From Candidatus Poseidoniia archaeon (lineage in GTDB: Archaea; Thermoplasmatota; Poseidoniia; MGIII; CG-Epi1): a stretch of 48,763 nt of DNA. The stretch is taken from NCBI GenBank assembly GCA_030748895.1, contig JASMLC010000010.1, positions 1-48,763 on the forward strand, in the 5' to 3' direction. Below the pieces are notes generated by a model. That model saw nothing but the letters and a program-made list of their open reading frames with translations. It was not told the origin of the DNA and ran no database searches. The translations under genes and the position numbers were made by a program. The number at the start of each line of letters is the position of its first letter. Positions within the stretch are counted from its first letter, which is position 1. Positions 22,681 through 32,000 of the stretch are shown here, in pieces.

Positions 22681-25278
22681 CTAGACTTCCATTTCGCCTT
22701 CGTTACCGCAGTTATCGCAAACAACCATCTGCAAGGTTCCAAGGCGCGGAACCTTCATGTGAATTCCACAGGCTGGGCAGACAACCGTAACGTCTTCTTC
22801 CTTCTTCAGCGCGAAATTCCTTTTTTGAGCTCCAAACGCTCCAGCTCCAGAGGTTGCGTATTTCCGGTAGGCGTAGTATCCCACGGCAAGCAGCAGGATA
22901 GCGGTCGGGAAGAATATCCTGAACAGGGGATTATCAAGGAAGGCAAGAGAACTGGACTCGGCGACAGTCACCAGAGTCTCATCAAACCCGGTAGCGCCAT
23001 TATTGTCCGTAACGCGTAGAATCGCCAGGTACGAACCTTCGTCATCATAGACGTGAGAAGCAACCCCGTCCGAAGCGCTGTAGTCGAAGACGCCATCGCC
23101 GTCGAAGTCCCACTCGTAGAGGGCTATGGTCCCGTCAGCATCTACCGCCGTGCCGAAGAACATCGCCTGCGAACCGGGAGTGATTTTCAGGTCCGGTCCC
23201 GCGTCGGCAACTGGGGCTGCATTGGAACCAAATACCGCGAAGACAGAGAAATTTGTGAAGTGTCCCCAGACAGTACCGTTCTCTAGGTCTATGCCGCCTG
23301 TTTCCGATGCTTCCCACCCACCCTCATCAGAATAATGGTATACCTGTAGAGTGTCAGCAATCACACCATCAGGAAGGAGTTTAATGTCAAAGTTCAGAGT
23401 TACTTTGGCATAATCCAGGGAGTCCTGGACAATCACATCCATCGATATGGAAACAAAGATTCCGACATCCTTCAAAGTACCATTATCTGGCAGGGGCGGA
23501 GTTACGTTAACGGAGGTGACTGTGACGTTTCCAGACGCAAACTTGCCAACCGCAAGCTCCAGCTGCAATCCCAGGTTCTCCCAGGCACTCAGGGTAACAG
23601 GCTTTCCGGGAGTTATGTCGACTTGCTTCTTTCGTTCATCACTGATATTGGTAGGTTCACTCTCTATCATCAGGTCCTGGTACGCGTAATCCGACCACGC
23701 GCCATCATTGTCCTGCACCCTGAAGGAAATTGTGTGGGCGCCCACGGAAAGGCCATCGGAGTCGAAGCTGTTCTTTGTACTTAGCAGGCCGTCAACATCA
23801 GAAGTCCATTCAAACGCTACAATCTCGCCATCGGTATCCTCCGAATCACTATCGAAATAGACCCGGACGTTCTCGTAGGCTGGATTGGGGCCTACGTCGA
23901 TACTCCAGATTTGCGGAGGGTCGTTCACTCCCTCTATCTCCAGGTCGTGGTACGCGTAATCCGACCACGCACCATCATCATCCTGAACCCTGAAGGAAAT
24001 TGTGTGGTTGCCCACGGAAAGGTCATCGGAGTCAAAGCTGTCGCTTGTACTCAGCAGGCCGTCAACATCCGAAGTCCATTCAAACGCTACAATCTCGCCA
24101 TCGGCATCCTCCGAATCGCTATCGAAGTAGACCCGTTCGTTCTCGTAGGCAGGATTGGGTCCTACGTCGATACTCCAGATTTGCGGAGGGTCGTTTCCTG
24201 ATGCCGTATTTTTGAAGGCGTAGACCTTGGAGTCAAAGGAGCCGGCGACGATGTACGCGCCGTCCGCCGAGATTGCAACCGTGTCCACTTCATTCCCGGT
24301 GGTGTAGCTCCAGAGCGGCGTGCTGCTGTCCTTGTCGAAGAAGAAAACATTATTTCCACCTGAAACAACAATGTACTCGCCATCGGCCGAGATAGCTGCC
24401 GAGTATACGTTACCAGCAATAGTGTGGTTCCAGAGGGGGGTGCTATTGTCACTGTTAAACAGGTATAATCCGTTACCATCGTATGTTACCGCCGCAATGT
24501 ACTCACCATCCGCCGAAATAGAAACGGAACATCCCTGGTTTCCAACTCTGTAGCTCCAGAGCGGTTGGTTGCTGTCCTTGTCAAAGAGATAAATATTGTA
24601 GTCATCCGATATGGCAGTAACATACTCGCCGTCTGCCGAGATGGAGACTGAGCGAACGACATGTTCGTCCTCAGCAGTGTAGTTCCACTGGGGCGTACTG
24701 CTGCTCCTGTGGAATAGGTCAATCTCACCGTCCCAGGAGCCGGATACAATGTACTCACCATCCGCCGAGATGGCGACCGAGTACGCACTGCTCCCCTCGA
24801 TGGTGTAGATCCATAGGGGGTCGTCGCTGTCCTTGTCGAAGAGGTAGACCTTGCTGTCCCCAGTGCTAAAGGCGATGTACTCACCGTCCGCCGAGATTGA
24901 TATTGATTGCGCATCACTCTCAGTGGAGTAGCTCCAGAGTGGCGTGCTGCTGTCCTTATCGAATAGGTGGACGTATTCATTGGAACCAGCGGCGATGTAT
25001 TCTCCGTCTGCTGAGATGGCCACCGACCGCACAGTATTCCCGGTGCTGTAGCTCCAGAGTGGCGTGCTGCTGTCCTTCTTGAAGAGATACACGTTCTCAT
25101 CATCAGAGCCAGCGACAATATATTCGCCGTCCGCCGAGATGGCAGCCGAGCGCACCCCCTCCCCGGTGGTGTAGTTCCACTCAGGGTCTATCGCCTCAGC
25201 CCCCTCGGAAACTGACAGCGCCACCACCGCAAGCAACAGCAAAACAGCGAGGGGCAGTCTTACTGAGTGTGTGTCCAC
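22681..25278 (-). CDS. Surface protein: 8-blade propeller, PKD repeats, TM and zinc-ribbon tail
   Basis: An 865-residue type I membrane protein. A signal peptide (RLPLAVLLLLAVVALSVSEG) precedes eight WD40/PQQ-like repeats of about 43 residues, each with an ISADGEYI core and an xLFDKDSSTPLWSY strand, so probably one eight-bladed beta-propeller. Two near-identical Ig/PKD-like repeats follow (PPQIWSIDVGPNPAYENxRV). Next comes a domain resembling the PGF-pre-PGF region, then a true PKD domain (YEWDFDGDGVFDYS). A TM helix (IFFPTAILLLAVGYYAY) and a cytoplasmic tail with CPAC and CDNC follow, spaced as a zinc ribbon. The start is GTG. Its 3' end is duplicated at 20695. It converges on the 604-residue gene. 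The ligand is unknown. Confidence 0.87.
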   Translation of the reverse strand: MDTHSVRLPLAVLLLLAVVALSVSEGAEAIDPEWNYTTGEGVRSAAISADGEYIVAGSDDENVYLFKKDSSTPLWSYSTGNTVRSVAISADGEYIAAGSNEYVHLFDKDSSTPLWSYSTESDAQSISISADGEYIAFSTGDSKVYLFDKDSDDPLWIYTIEGSSAYSVAISADGEYIVSGSWDGEIDLFHRSSSTPQWNYTAEDEHVVRSVSISADGEYVTAISDDYNIYLFDKDSNQPLWSYRVGNQGCSVSISADGEYIAAVTYDGNGLYLFNSDNSTPLWNHTIAGNVYSAAISADGEYIVVSGGNNVFFFDKDSSTPLWSYTTGNEVDTVAISADGAYIVAGSFDSKVYAFKNTASGNDPPQIWSIDVGPNPAYENERVYFDSDSEDADGEIVAFEWTSDVDGLLSTSDSFDSDDLSVGNHTISFRVQDDDGAWSDYAYHDLEIEGVNDPPQIWSIDVGPNPAYENVRVYFDSDSEDTDGEIVAFEWTSDVDGLLSTKNSFDSDGLSVGAHTISFRVQDNDGAWSDYAYQDLMIESEPTNISDERKKQVDITPGKPVTLSAWENLGLQLELAVGKFASGNVTVTSVNVTPPLPDNGTLKDVGIFVSISMDVIVQDSLDYAKVTLNFDIKLLPDGVIADTLQVYHYSDEGGWEASETGGIDLENGTVWGHFTNFSVFAVFGSNAAPVADAGPDLKITPGSQAMFFGTAVDADGTIALYEWDFDGDGVFDYSASDGVASHVYDDEGSYLAILRVTDNNGATGFDETLVTVAESSSLAFLDNPLFRIFFPTAILLLAVGYYAYRKYATSGAGAFGAQKRNFALKKEEDVTVVCPACGIHMKVPRLGTLQMVVCDNCGNEGEMEV
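23671..23925. repeat. PKD-like repeat unit, copy A
   Basis: A 255-nt unit matching 23941-24195 with about 21 differences by my count (about 92% identity), period 270 nt, within the surface gene. It encodes one Ig/PKD-like domain. The high nucleotide identity suggests recent duplication or gene conversion. Confidence 0.85.
23941..24195. repeat. PKD-like repeat unit, copy B
   Basis: Second copy of the 255-nt unit (see 23671-23925). The protein repeat is likewise nearly identical, differing at a few positions such as SDDLSVGNH against SDGLSVGAH. Confidence 0.85.
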
Positions 25279-25391
25279 GCACTTCAGCCGAGACGGGGCT
25301 GGCTAAAGTGTTTATGTTTCCTTGATAGAAGCATTAAGTAAGGCTCGGCAGGCAGCCCCAATCCCCTTTTAGTGGGAGACAATCCGCCCGC
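25279..25391. promoter_or_regulatory. Divergent promoter region, surface gene / HMG-CoA reductase
   Basis: Two AT-rich boxes are visible for the rightward gene. CATTAAGTAAGG (25332-25343) would give a leader of about 30 nt. CTTTTAGT (25366-25373) is centred 22.5 nt from the ATG. For the leftward gene, the CTTTAG and AACATAAACA region at 25305-25318 is 29-35 nt from the GTG. Nothing else is seen here. Confidence 0.4.
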
Positions 25392-26666
25392 ATGGCGCGC
25401 ACCTCGGCCGTCCCCGGTTTCTACAAGCTCTCGCCGGCGGAGCGGCTGCAAATCGTCTGCGATTTTGCCGGCCTTAACGACGAGGAAGCAGCGGCGCTGG
25501 GCGGCTTCGGCGCGCTCGGCGGGGAGACCGCCAACCGCATGATTGAGAACGTCGTCGGCAGCTTCCCGCTGCCGCTCGGTGTCGCCGCCAACTTCAAGGT
25601 CAACGGCGAAGAGCTGTTCGTGCCGATGGCACTGGAGGAGCCGTCGGTAGTAGCGGCCGCGAGCCACATGGCGAAAGGCACGCTGCCGGCCGGTATCGCT
25701 GCGGAGACCGACGACCCGGTGATGATCGGGCAAATCCAGCTGGTCGACCTTGAAGATGCATTCGCCGCGAAGGCAGCGGTCGAGGCGGCGGCCGATGAAA
25801 TCGTCGCACTCGCCAACGAGCAGGACCCCATACTGGTGAAGTTCGGCGGCGGCTGCCGCGGCATCGAAGTCAGAGTGCTCGACTCGGCCGCGGGGCCGAT
25901 GGTCATCACGCACCTGCTTGTCGACTGCCGCGACGCGATGGGCGCCAACGCCGTCAACACGATGGCGGAGGCGGTCGCGCCGCGGCTCGAGACGCTGACC
26001 GGCGGGCGCGTCTACCTGCGAATTATCTCCAACCTGGCGGTGCACCGCAAGGTGCGCGCCAGCGCGACCTGGCCGGCGGAGTTCCTCGGTGGCGGAGAGG
26101 TGGTTGACGGCATCATCGCCGCCTACGCCTTCGCGTGCGCCGACCCGTTCCGCGTCGCGACGCACAACAAGGGCATTATGAACGGCATCGACCCGGTGGT
26201 GATTGCGACCGGCAACGACTGGCGCGCCATCGAAGCTGGCGCGCACAGCTACGGCGCCTGGAAGGAGGGCGACGGCTCGTTCACCCGCTGGGAAAAGAAC
26301 GACGGAGGCGACCTCAACGGCAGCATCGAGCTGCCAATGGCGGTCGGCCTCGTCGGCGGCGCGACGGCGACGCACCCGACGGCGAAGGCGTGCGTCAGGA
26401 TGATGGGGCTCGAGATTCCGGGCGGCGCAGCGAAGCTGGCGGGCATCATCGCCGCGGTCGGGCTCTGCCAGAACCTCGGCGCGCTGCGCGCGCTCGCCTC
26501 GGAAGGTATCCAGCGCGGCCATATGGGGCTGCACGCGCGCAACCTCGCGGTGGCGGCCGGCGCAGAGGAGAGCGAGATAGAGGCGGTCGCCGAGCGACTC
26601 AAGCGCGAGGGGAAGGTGCGCGCCGATTTGGCGGCACAGTTCCTCGAAGAATTGCGGGCCGGCTGA
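25392..26666 (+). CDS. mvaA: HMG-CoA reductase, class II
   Basis: A 424-residue enzyme reducing HMG-CoA to mevalonate, the entry to isoprenoid (archaeal lipid) synthesis. Catalytic residues align with the Pseudomonas mevalonii enzyme: E83 (LEEPSVVAAAS), K260 (THNKGIMNG), D276 (TGNDWR) and H381 (LHARN). The ENVVGSFPLPLG and DCRDAMGANAVNTMAE motifs are also present. The class II type (bacterial-like, often NADH-using) is the form reported for Thermoplasmatales and Archaeoglobales and attributed to ancient transfer from bacteria, so it supports the taxonomic guess. It overlaps the next gene by one base (TGATG). Confidence 0.95.
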   Translation: MARTSAVPGFYKLSPAERLQIVCDFAGLNDEEAAALGGFGALGGETANRMIENVVGSFPLPLGVAANFKVNGEELFVPMALEEPSVVAAASHMAKGTLPAGIAAETDDPVMIGQIQLVDLEDAFAAKAAVEAAADEIVALANEQDPILVKFGGGCRGIEVRVLDSAAGPMVITHLLVDCRDAMGANAVNTMAEAVAPRLETLTGGRVYLRIISNLAVHRKVRASATWPAEFLGGGEVVDGIIAAYAFACADPFRVATHNKGIMNGIDPVVIATGNDWRAIEAGAHSYGAWKEGDGSFTRWEKNDGGDLNGSIELPMAVGLVGGATATHPTAKACVRMMGLEIPGGAAKLAGIIAAVGLCQNLGALRALASEGIQRGHMGLHARNLAVAAGAEESEIEAVAERLKREGKVRADLAAQFLEELRAG

Positions 26667-27136
26667 TGCCGGTCCTCAGCGACGAAGCCATCCTCGCGGC
26701 GCTCGATGTAGGACAACTCGAGATTGAACCGTTCGACGCCGAGGGGCTGACGCCGAACGGCTACGACCTGCGCATCGGCGAGATTGCGCTGGCGGGCGAG
26801 GAGCCGGTAGCGGAAGGCGCGCTCAGCGTGCCGCCGCAGGCGCGCTTCGCAGTCTCGACGCTCGAGCGCGTCGCCTGCGGCCCCGCGCTCTGCGGGCAGC
26901 TCTGGCTGCGCAGCACCTGGGCACGACGCGGCGTGCAGGCGAGCTTCGGCAAGGTGGACGCCGGCTTCGACGGGACGCTGACGCTGCCCGGGCTCAACTC
27001 GGCCGCGGAGCCGCTCACGCTCACCATCGGTGAGACCTACTGCCAGCTGGTTATCGAGGCATTGACCTCGCCCGCGTCGGGGAGCTACGGCGACCGCAGC
27101 GGCAATTACCAGCACCAGCGCGGCGTCATGTGGTGA
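26666..27136 (+). CDS. dCTP deaminase/dUTPase-family protein lacking the catalytic Glu
   Basis: A 156-residue protein of the dCTP deaminase (Dcd) family, which supplies dUTP/dUMP for dTTP synthesis. The start is the ATG overlapping the mvaA stop. Recognisable motifs are NGYDLRIG (31-38), RSTWARRG (82-89, with the Ser and second Arg used in substrate binding), KVDAGFDGTLTL (96-107) and YQHQRG (148-153). Active deaminases have Glu right after this last strand (ITLE/ITIE); here the codon is CCC, giving P108 in TLTLPGLN. The protein is also shorter than usual (about 170-200). It may be a dUTPase-like or nucleotide-binding relic, or use another residue. Confidence 0.85.
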   Translation: MPVLSDEAILAALDVGQLEIEPFDAEGLTPNGYDLRIGEIALAGEEPVAEGALSVPPQARFAVSTLERVACGPALCGQLWLRSTWARRGVQASFGKVDAGFDGTLTLPGLNSAAEPLTLTIGETYCQLVIEALTSPASGSYGDRSGNYQHQRGVMW

Positions 27137-27881
27137 CGCCGCGCGTCAGGTGCGCCACGACTTCGGCGAAGCCGGCGCCACCGTCCGAATCCGTGACATA
27201 GCGCGGCGCGTGCTCGAGCAGCTCGCCGTAATTCGTCACGGACGCGACACCGACCGAAAGCTCGAACGCCCGAAACATGGGCGCGTCGTTCGGCGAGTCG
27301 CCGACGTAGACGCACGCCTCGCGCGATAGCCCGAGCGCGTCCAGCAGCCGCTCGCTCATCGCCAGCTTGTCCCAGTCGCCGAACCAGCAGTTGACGTGGA
27401 TGCTCGAGACCGCGGCGCGCGCGCCCTGCGCGCGGGCGAACTCCGCCACCGCGCCGGCCCACGCAAGGCCAAGGTCGCACTCCTCGTCGAAATCAATCGC
27501 CAAATCATGGACGCGCCACGGCTGGTCGGCCGCCTGTTGCGCCTCCGGGAACGCCTCGCGCACAGCATTCCACAGCCCCGTCAGGCGGTCCCGCGACTCC
27601 GCGACGGGCTGCCAGTCGCTGCGCTCAAGTTTCCCGTCAACGAGCCGCATCGCGAGCGCGCCGTTCTCGCCGACCACGCCGTCGAGCAGCCACCAGCGCG
27701 CCATCAGGTCGCACCAGCCGGCGGGGCGGCCAGTGACCGCGACCGTGCGCAGCCCCGCTTCCTGCGCCTGCGCGAGAGCCGCGTACGCCTCGGGCGCCAG
27801 CCGCTCGTCAACCAGCGTCCCGTCCAGGTCAAAGAGCAGCGCCTTGGCGCCCGCGGGGGGGAGTTCGGAGAGAGGTTGCAT
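27126..27881 (-). CDS. HAD-superfamily (Cof/SPP-like) phosphatase
   Basis: A 251-residue HAD hydrolase of the IIB type, as in phosphoglycolate, sucrose-phosphate and mannosyl-3-phosphoglycerate phosphatases. Motif I is DLDGTL with nucleophile Asp near residue 18, motif II is TGRP, and motif IV is GDSPNDAPMF near the C-terminus. The cap domain lies between (WWLLDGVVGENGAL onward). I start it at the ATG at 27881 because a TATA-like CTTAAG is about 24.5 nt upstream; the open frame extends further but would include the promoter. Its end overlaps dcd by 11 nt on the other strand. The substrate is unknown. Confidence 0.87.
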   Translation of the reverse strand: MQPLSELPPAGAKALLFDLDGTLVDERLAPEAYAALAQAQEAGLRTVAVTGRPAGWCDLMARWWLLDGVVGENGALAMRLVDGKLERSDWQPVAESRDRLTGLWNAVREAFPEAQQAADQPWRVHDLAIDFDEECDLGLAWAGAVAEFARAQGARAAVSSIHVNCWFGDWDKLAMSERLLDALGLSREACVYVGDSPNDAPMFRAFELSVGVASVTNYGELLEHAPRYVTDSDGGAGFAEVVAHLTRGVTT

Positions 27882-27902
27882 CGGCTCCCGATTAGCGGCA
27901 GG

Positions 27903-27908
27903 CTTAAG
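27903..27908 (-). promoter_or_regulatory. TATA-like box of the HAD phosphatase gene
   Basis: CTTAAG, centred about 24.5 nt before the ATG at 27881. Confidence 0.4.
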
Positions 27909-27943
27909 CGGCTTCCATTCGGCAACTGCCGTTGCACGCAGTT

Positions 27944-27986
27944 TTTTATAAGGAGGGGCGGTCGAAGCGGCCCCGCTCGGACGGGG
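27944..27986 (+). promoter_or_regulatory. TATA box and leader hairpin of the squalene-synthase-like gene
   Basis: TTTTATAA at 27944-27951 is the best TATA box. The predicted start near 27973 gives a leader of about 22 nt, unusual in this window. A CCCCG (27971-27975) / CGGGG (27982-27986) hairpin with a 6-nt loop sits at the predicted 5' end of the mRNA. Confidence 0.4.
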
Positions 27987-27994
27987 TATAAAGC

Positions 27995-29014
27995 ATGACA
28001 CCCTCCCTTTATGGCGCAGTCAAGAGCCGGGCTAACGATGCCCTCGTTGAGTCGCTGGACTATTGCAAGTGGGCACTCCAGTCGGTCTCGCGCTCGTTCG
28101 CGCTGACCATCCCGCTGGTCGAGGACGCGCTGCTGGCCCCCATCATGGTGGGCTACCTCGAGGCACGCATCCTCGATACTTTCGAGGATGACATCGGCAA
28201 GCGGCACGTCTCGCTCGAAGAGCGCGTCCGCGCGATGAACGCCATCATGGAAATCCTCGAGCGGCCCGACTCCAAGATGGCAAAGCGCAAGGCCAAGGAA
28301 CTTGCGCAGGAAGCGGAGGAGTGGGTCAAGGACGAGCACTACCGCGGGCTGGTCAAGAACTTCGACAAGGTGCTGACAGTCCACCGTTCGCTCGACGAGC
28401 GCACCAAGGCGAGCATGGTCCGCTGGATGCACGAGATGAACGCCGGGATGCAGAAATACCTGCAACAGCCGGTCTACTCCTTTGAAGATTTGAACGAATA
28501 CTGCTACTTCGTCGCCGGGACGCCTTCCGGCTTCCTCACGGAGCTTATCCGCACCCGCGCCAAGCGCATCACGCCCGAGGCGTCACAGGTGTTGCACGAC
28601 AACGAGCGCGACTTCGGGCTCTTCCTGCAGAAGGTGAACATCATCCGCGACTTCCGCGAGGATATATTGCAGAACGAGAAAATATTCTGGCCCGGCTACC
28701 TCTTCGACAAGCACCAGCTCGAGCCGCAGGAACTACTGGACCCTGCTCACGAAAAACAGGCGATGCAGATGCTCAACGCGATGGTCGACAACGCCGTGAC
28801 GCACGTCACCCCCGTGCACGACTACCTGACCGCGGTCCCCGACGAGTATGCCGGCTTCCGGCAGGGTGCCGCCATCAACTTCGCGATGGGCGTTGCGACG
28901 CTCGGCGAAGTGCGCGGAAACCGCGACGTCTTCTATGGCGAGCGGCCGGTCAAGATTACCCACGAAGCGCGCGACCTTATCCTGGACGACCCACTTGGTT
29001 ACGTTGCCTCTTAG
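27995..29014 (+). CDS. Squalene/phytoene synthase family prenyltransferase, squalene-synthase-like
   Basis: A 339-residue all-helical trans-prenyltransferase that couples two isoprenyl diphosphates head to head. The first Asp-rich motif is DTFEDD (61-66). The second is NIIRDFRED (215-223). FLQKVNIIRD and KIFWP (229-233) are closer to squalene synthases than to phytoene synthases (crtB), although YCYFVAGTPSGFL departs from the usual YCHYVAG. An in-frame TAA two codons before the ATG fixes the start. With HMG-CoA reductase 1.3 kb upstream and isopentenyl phosphate kinase in the same window, it fits isoprenoid synthesis. The product could be squalene or a C30-C40 pigment precursor. Confidence 0.9.
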   Translation: MTPSLYGAVKSRANDALVESLDYCKWALQSVSRSFALTIPLVEDALLAPIMVGYLEARILDTFEDDIGKRHVSLEERVRAMNAIMEILERPDSKMAKRKAKELAQEAEEWVKDEHYRGLVKNFDKVLTVHRSLDERTKASMVRWMHEMNAGMQKYLQQPVYSFEDLNEYCYFVAGTPSGFLTELIRTRAKRITPEASQVLHDNERDFGLFLQKVNIIRDFREDILQNEKIFWPGYLFDKHQLEPQELLDPAHEKQAMQMLNAMVDNAVTHVTPVHDYLTAVPDEYAGFRQGAAINFAMGVATLGEVRGNRDVFYGERPVKITHEARDLILDDPLGYVAS

Positions 29015-29048
29015 GCCAACCGCAACCTGCTGGCAGTTTTTTGTAGCT

Positions 29049-32000
29049 ATGGCGAATCGCACGCGGATGCGGTTTCCGCCGGCGTTGCTGTTTGCGCTCT
29101 GCGCACTCGCCTTCCTTGCGCTGCCAGCGGCAGCCTCGCCCACGACCGGTACCGTCCAGGTCGCGGTCATCCTGGCTGACTTCAACGACGCCAGCTACGA
29201 CAGCGCGCACGACAGCGACTGGTTCGAGGAGCTGGCGTTCGGCAGCAGCGATTCGATGTGGGACTACTACGACGAGAATTCGCGCGGCAACCTGACCCTC
29301 GCGGGCGAAGTCTTCGGCCCCTACACGCTGGACGGCGACGCCGCGGACTGGGGCAGCGAAAATACCGATTTCGTCCGCGATACCATCGCGGCGGCCGACG
29401 ATGACATCGACTTCCGCGACTACGACGCGGTGATGGCGGTGCACACCGGCCCGGGCGAGGAGTCGAGCGGCAACAGCGATGACATCTGGTCCATCCACTG
29501 GTCCGGGCTGAGTATCAGCACCAACGACGGCAACCACCGCATCCGCGAGGTGACGCAAGTGCCCGAGTTCGAATACTCGGGCGGCGAGCGGCGGCCGCTC
29601 GGGGTCTGGGTGCACGAGTTCGGTCATGAACTGGGGCTGCCCGATTTCTACGATACTGACTACTCCTCGGAGGGCATCGGTGACTGGGGAGTTATGGCGT
29701 CCGGCTCATGGGCCGATAACGGCGAGACGCCGGTACATTACAGCGGCTTCTCCAAGGCGGAAGTGGGGTGGCTTGAGCCAGTACTGCTAACGGGCGACCT
29801 GCTCGACGTACGGCTCGAACCCGCGTCGCGCAACGGCAAAGTCCTGAAGCTGCCGGTCCCGGGCAACTGGTCCAACGCACGCGAATACTTCCTGCTCGAG
29901 AACCGGCAGCAACTCGATTACGACACCTACCTCCCCGGAGAGGGGCTGCTCATCTGGCACGTTGACGAGGACGTTTCGAACAACAACGACGAGTCGCACA
30001 AGCGGCTCGACCTCGAAGAAGCGGACGGCTACGATGACCTCGACAACGGCTGGAACTCGGGTGACAGCGGCGACCCGTACGGTGCGGGCGACGAGTTCAC
30101 CGACGAGGGATATCCTAACTCCACTGCGTATAACCTGAGTGATTCCGGCTGGCGCATCAACGACATCCGCGTGGATGGTAACGACATCCTGCTCGACATC
30201 CGCTTCCTCTCACGGCCAACTGCGGTGGCAGACGCCGCCGAAGGCGTCGTCGATGCGGGCGAGGAGCTACAGTTCTGGGGGCGCGACTCGTGGGACGATG
30301 ACGGCAGCATCACCAACTTCAGCTGGGATTTCGGCGATGGGGACTTTGCATACATCGCCGACCCGCTGCACGCTTTCGAGGAATATGGAACGTATGACGT
30401 CAGCCTCACCGTGCGGGACGACGACTGGCTCACCAGCAGCGTGGTGGTTACCATCCGGGTCAACGCGCTGCCGGTGCCGGTCATTGTCGCCGACCCGCTA
30501 GTGGTCTGGCTCGGCGAAAGCATCGCCTTCGACGGCTCGGACTCATGGGACCCCGACGGTACCGTCGCCTTCTGGTTCTGGAACTTCGACGACGGCGCGA
30601 CCTCCTCCGAGGTCGCGCTCGAGCATCTTTTCGACAGCCCCGGTTTCTACAACGTCTCGCTCAAGGTAGCGGACGACCTGAACTCGATTGCGACCGGCTA
30701 CCTCGTCGTCGAAGTGCGTAACCGGCTGCCGCACGTCAGCTTCGCCATCTCGCCCGCGGAGGGCAACACTACCGTCGAGTTCGGCTTCGTCGATTCCTCG
30801 AGTGACCCTGATGGGAGCGTCATCGCCTGGACGTGGGATTTCGGTGACGGTAATTCCAGCAGCGGCACGAGCGCGAGCCACCGCTTCGCGCTGCCGGGCA
30901 GCTACACGGTGACGCTGACAGTTACCGACAACCACGGCGGTAGCAACGCAACGACGCAGACGCTCGAGGTCGCCAACGCGCTGCCGCTGCTCGACTTTGC
31001 GATACCACAAGGCATCTGGGACGGCTCGCGCTGGGTCGTTCCGAGCAACCTGCCGCTGACGCTTGACGGCAGCGGCAGCCACGACCCGGAGGGGCTGCCG
31101 CTCGAATTCGCGTGGGACGTCGACGGCGATGCCTATTCGGGCGCGACGCCCGCAGTCACGCTCGGGGGCGGCAGCCATGCGGTCTCGCTCACGCTCACCG
31201 ACGCGCACGGCGCGACCGCCAGCGGGAGCTGGAGCGTGCTGGCCGTGGTGCAGCCGCTGCTCGAAGTCTCGCCCGCAGTAGTCGATGCGCTTACTGCTGA
31301 AGTGACCACCTTCATCGCGACCACACTGCAGGGCAATATCACGACGTTGGAATGGGAGGTCAACGACAATCCCCAGGCTGGTGCAAGGAGCCTGGACTTC
31401 ACCCCGCCCGCGCCCGGCAGCTACGAGCTGCGCGTGCGCGGGCTGACAGAGGAGGGGCTGCCGTCGGCGTGGGTGGTCGCTGCCCTCGAGGCGTATGAGC
31501 CTCCGGTCGCCAACTTCACCATCGAGGGCTCGCTGGTGGAACCGGGCTGGCTTGCCTTCAACGGCACCCATTCGCAAGGACGCGAACTGGAATACCACTG
31601 GACGCTGGATGGTGTGCCACTGCCAAACGCGACCGCGGTCGCAATGGCCCTCTTCGAGGAGGGCGGCAGCTACACCATCGCGCTCAGCGTGACGCAACAG
31701 CCGGTCGGCACCGCGCAGCTTTCACGCTCGTTCTACCTGAACCACCAGCCTGTCGCCATCATCGAGAGCCTCGAACCGGCGCGGCCCCGCATCGGGCAGG
31801 AATTCAGCTTCCGCATCGCGGCGAACGATTTCGAGGGCGCGGCGGTCGTCGAGAGCGTCGTGTGGCCTGACGGGCTGGCGCCGCTCAGCGAAAGCATCAC
31901 GGCCGGGCGCTACAGCGCCAGCGCGCTCTTCAGCGGGACCGAGCATTTCGCACTCAACGTCACGCTGAGCGACGAGGATGGCGCCAGCGGAGTGCAACAG

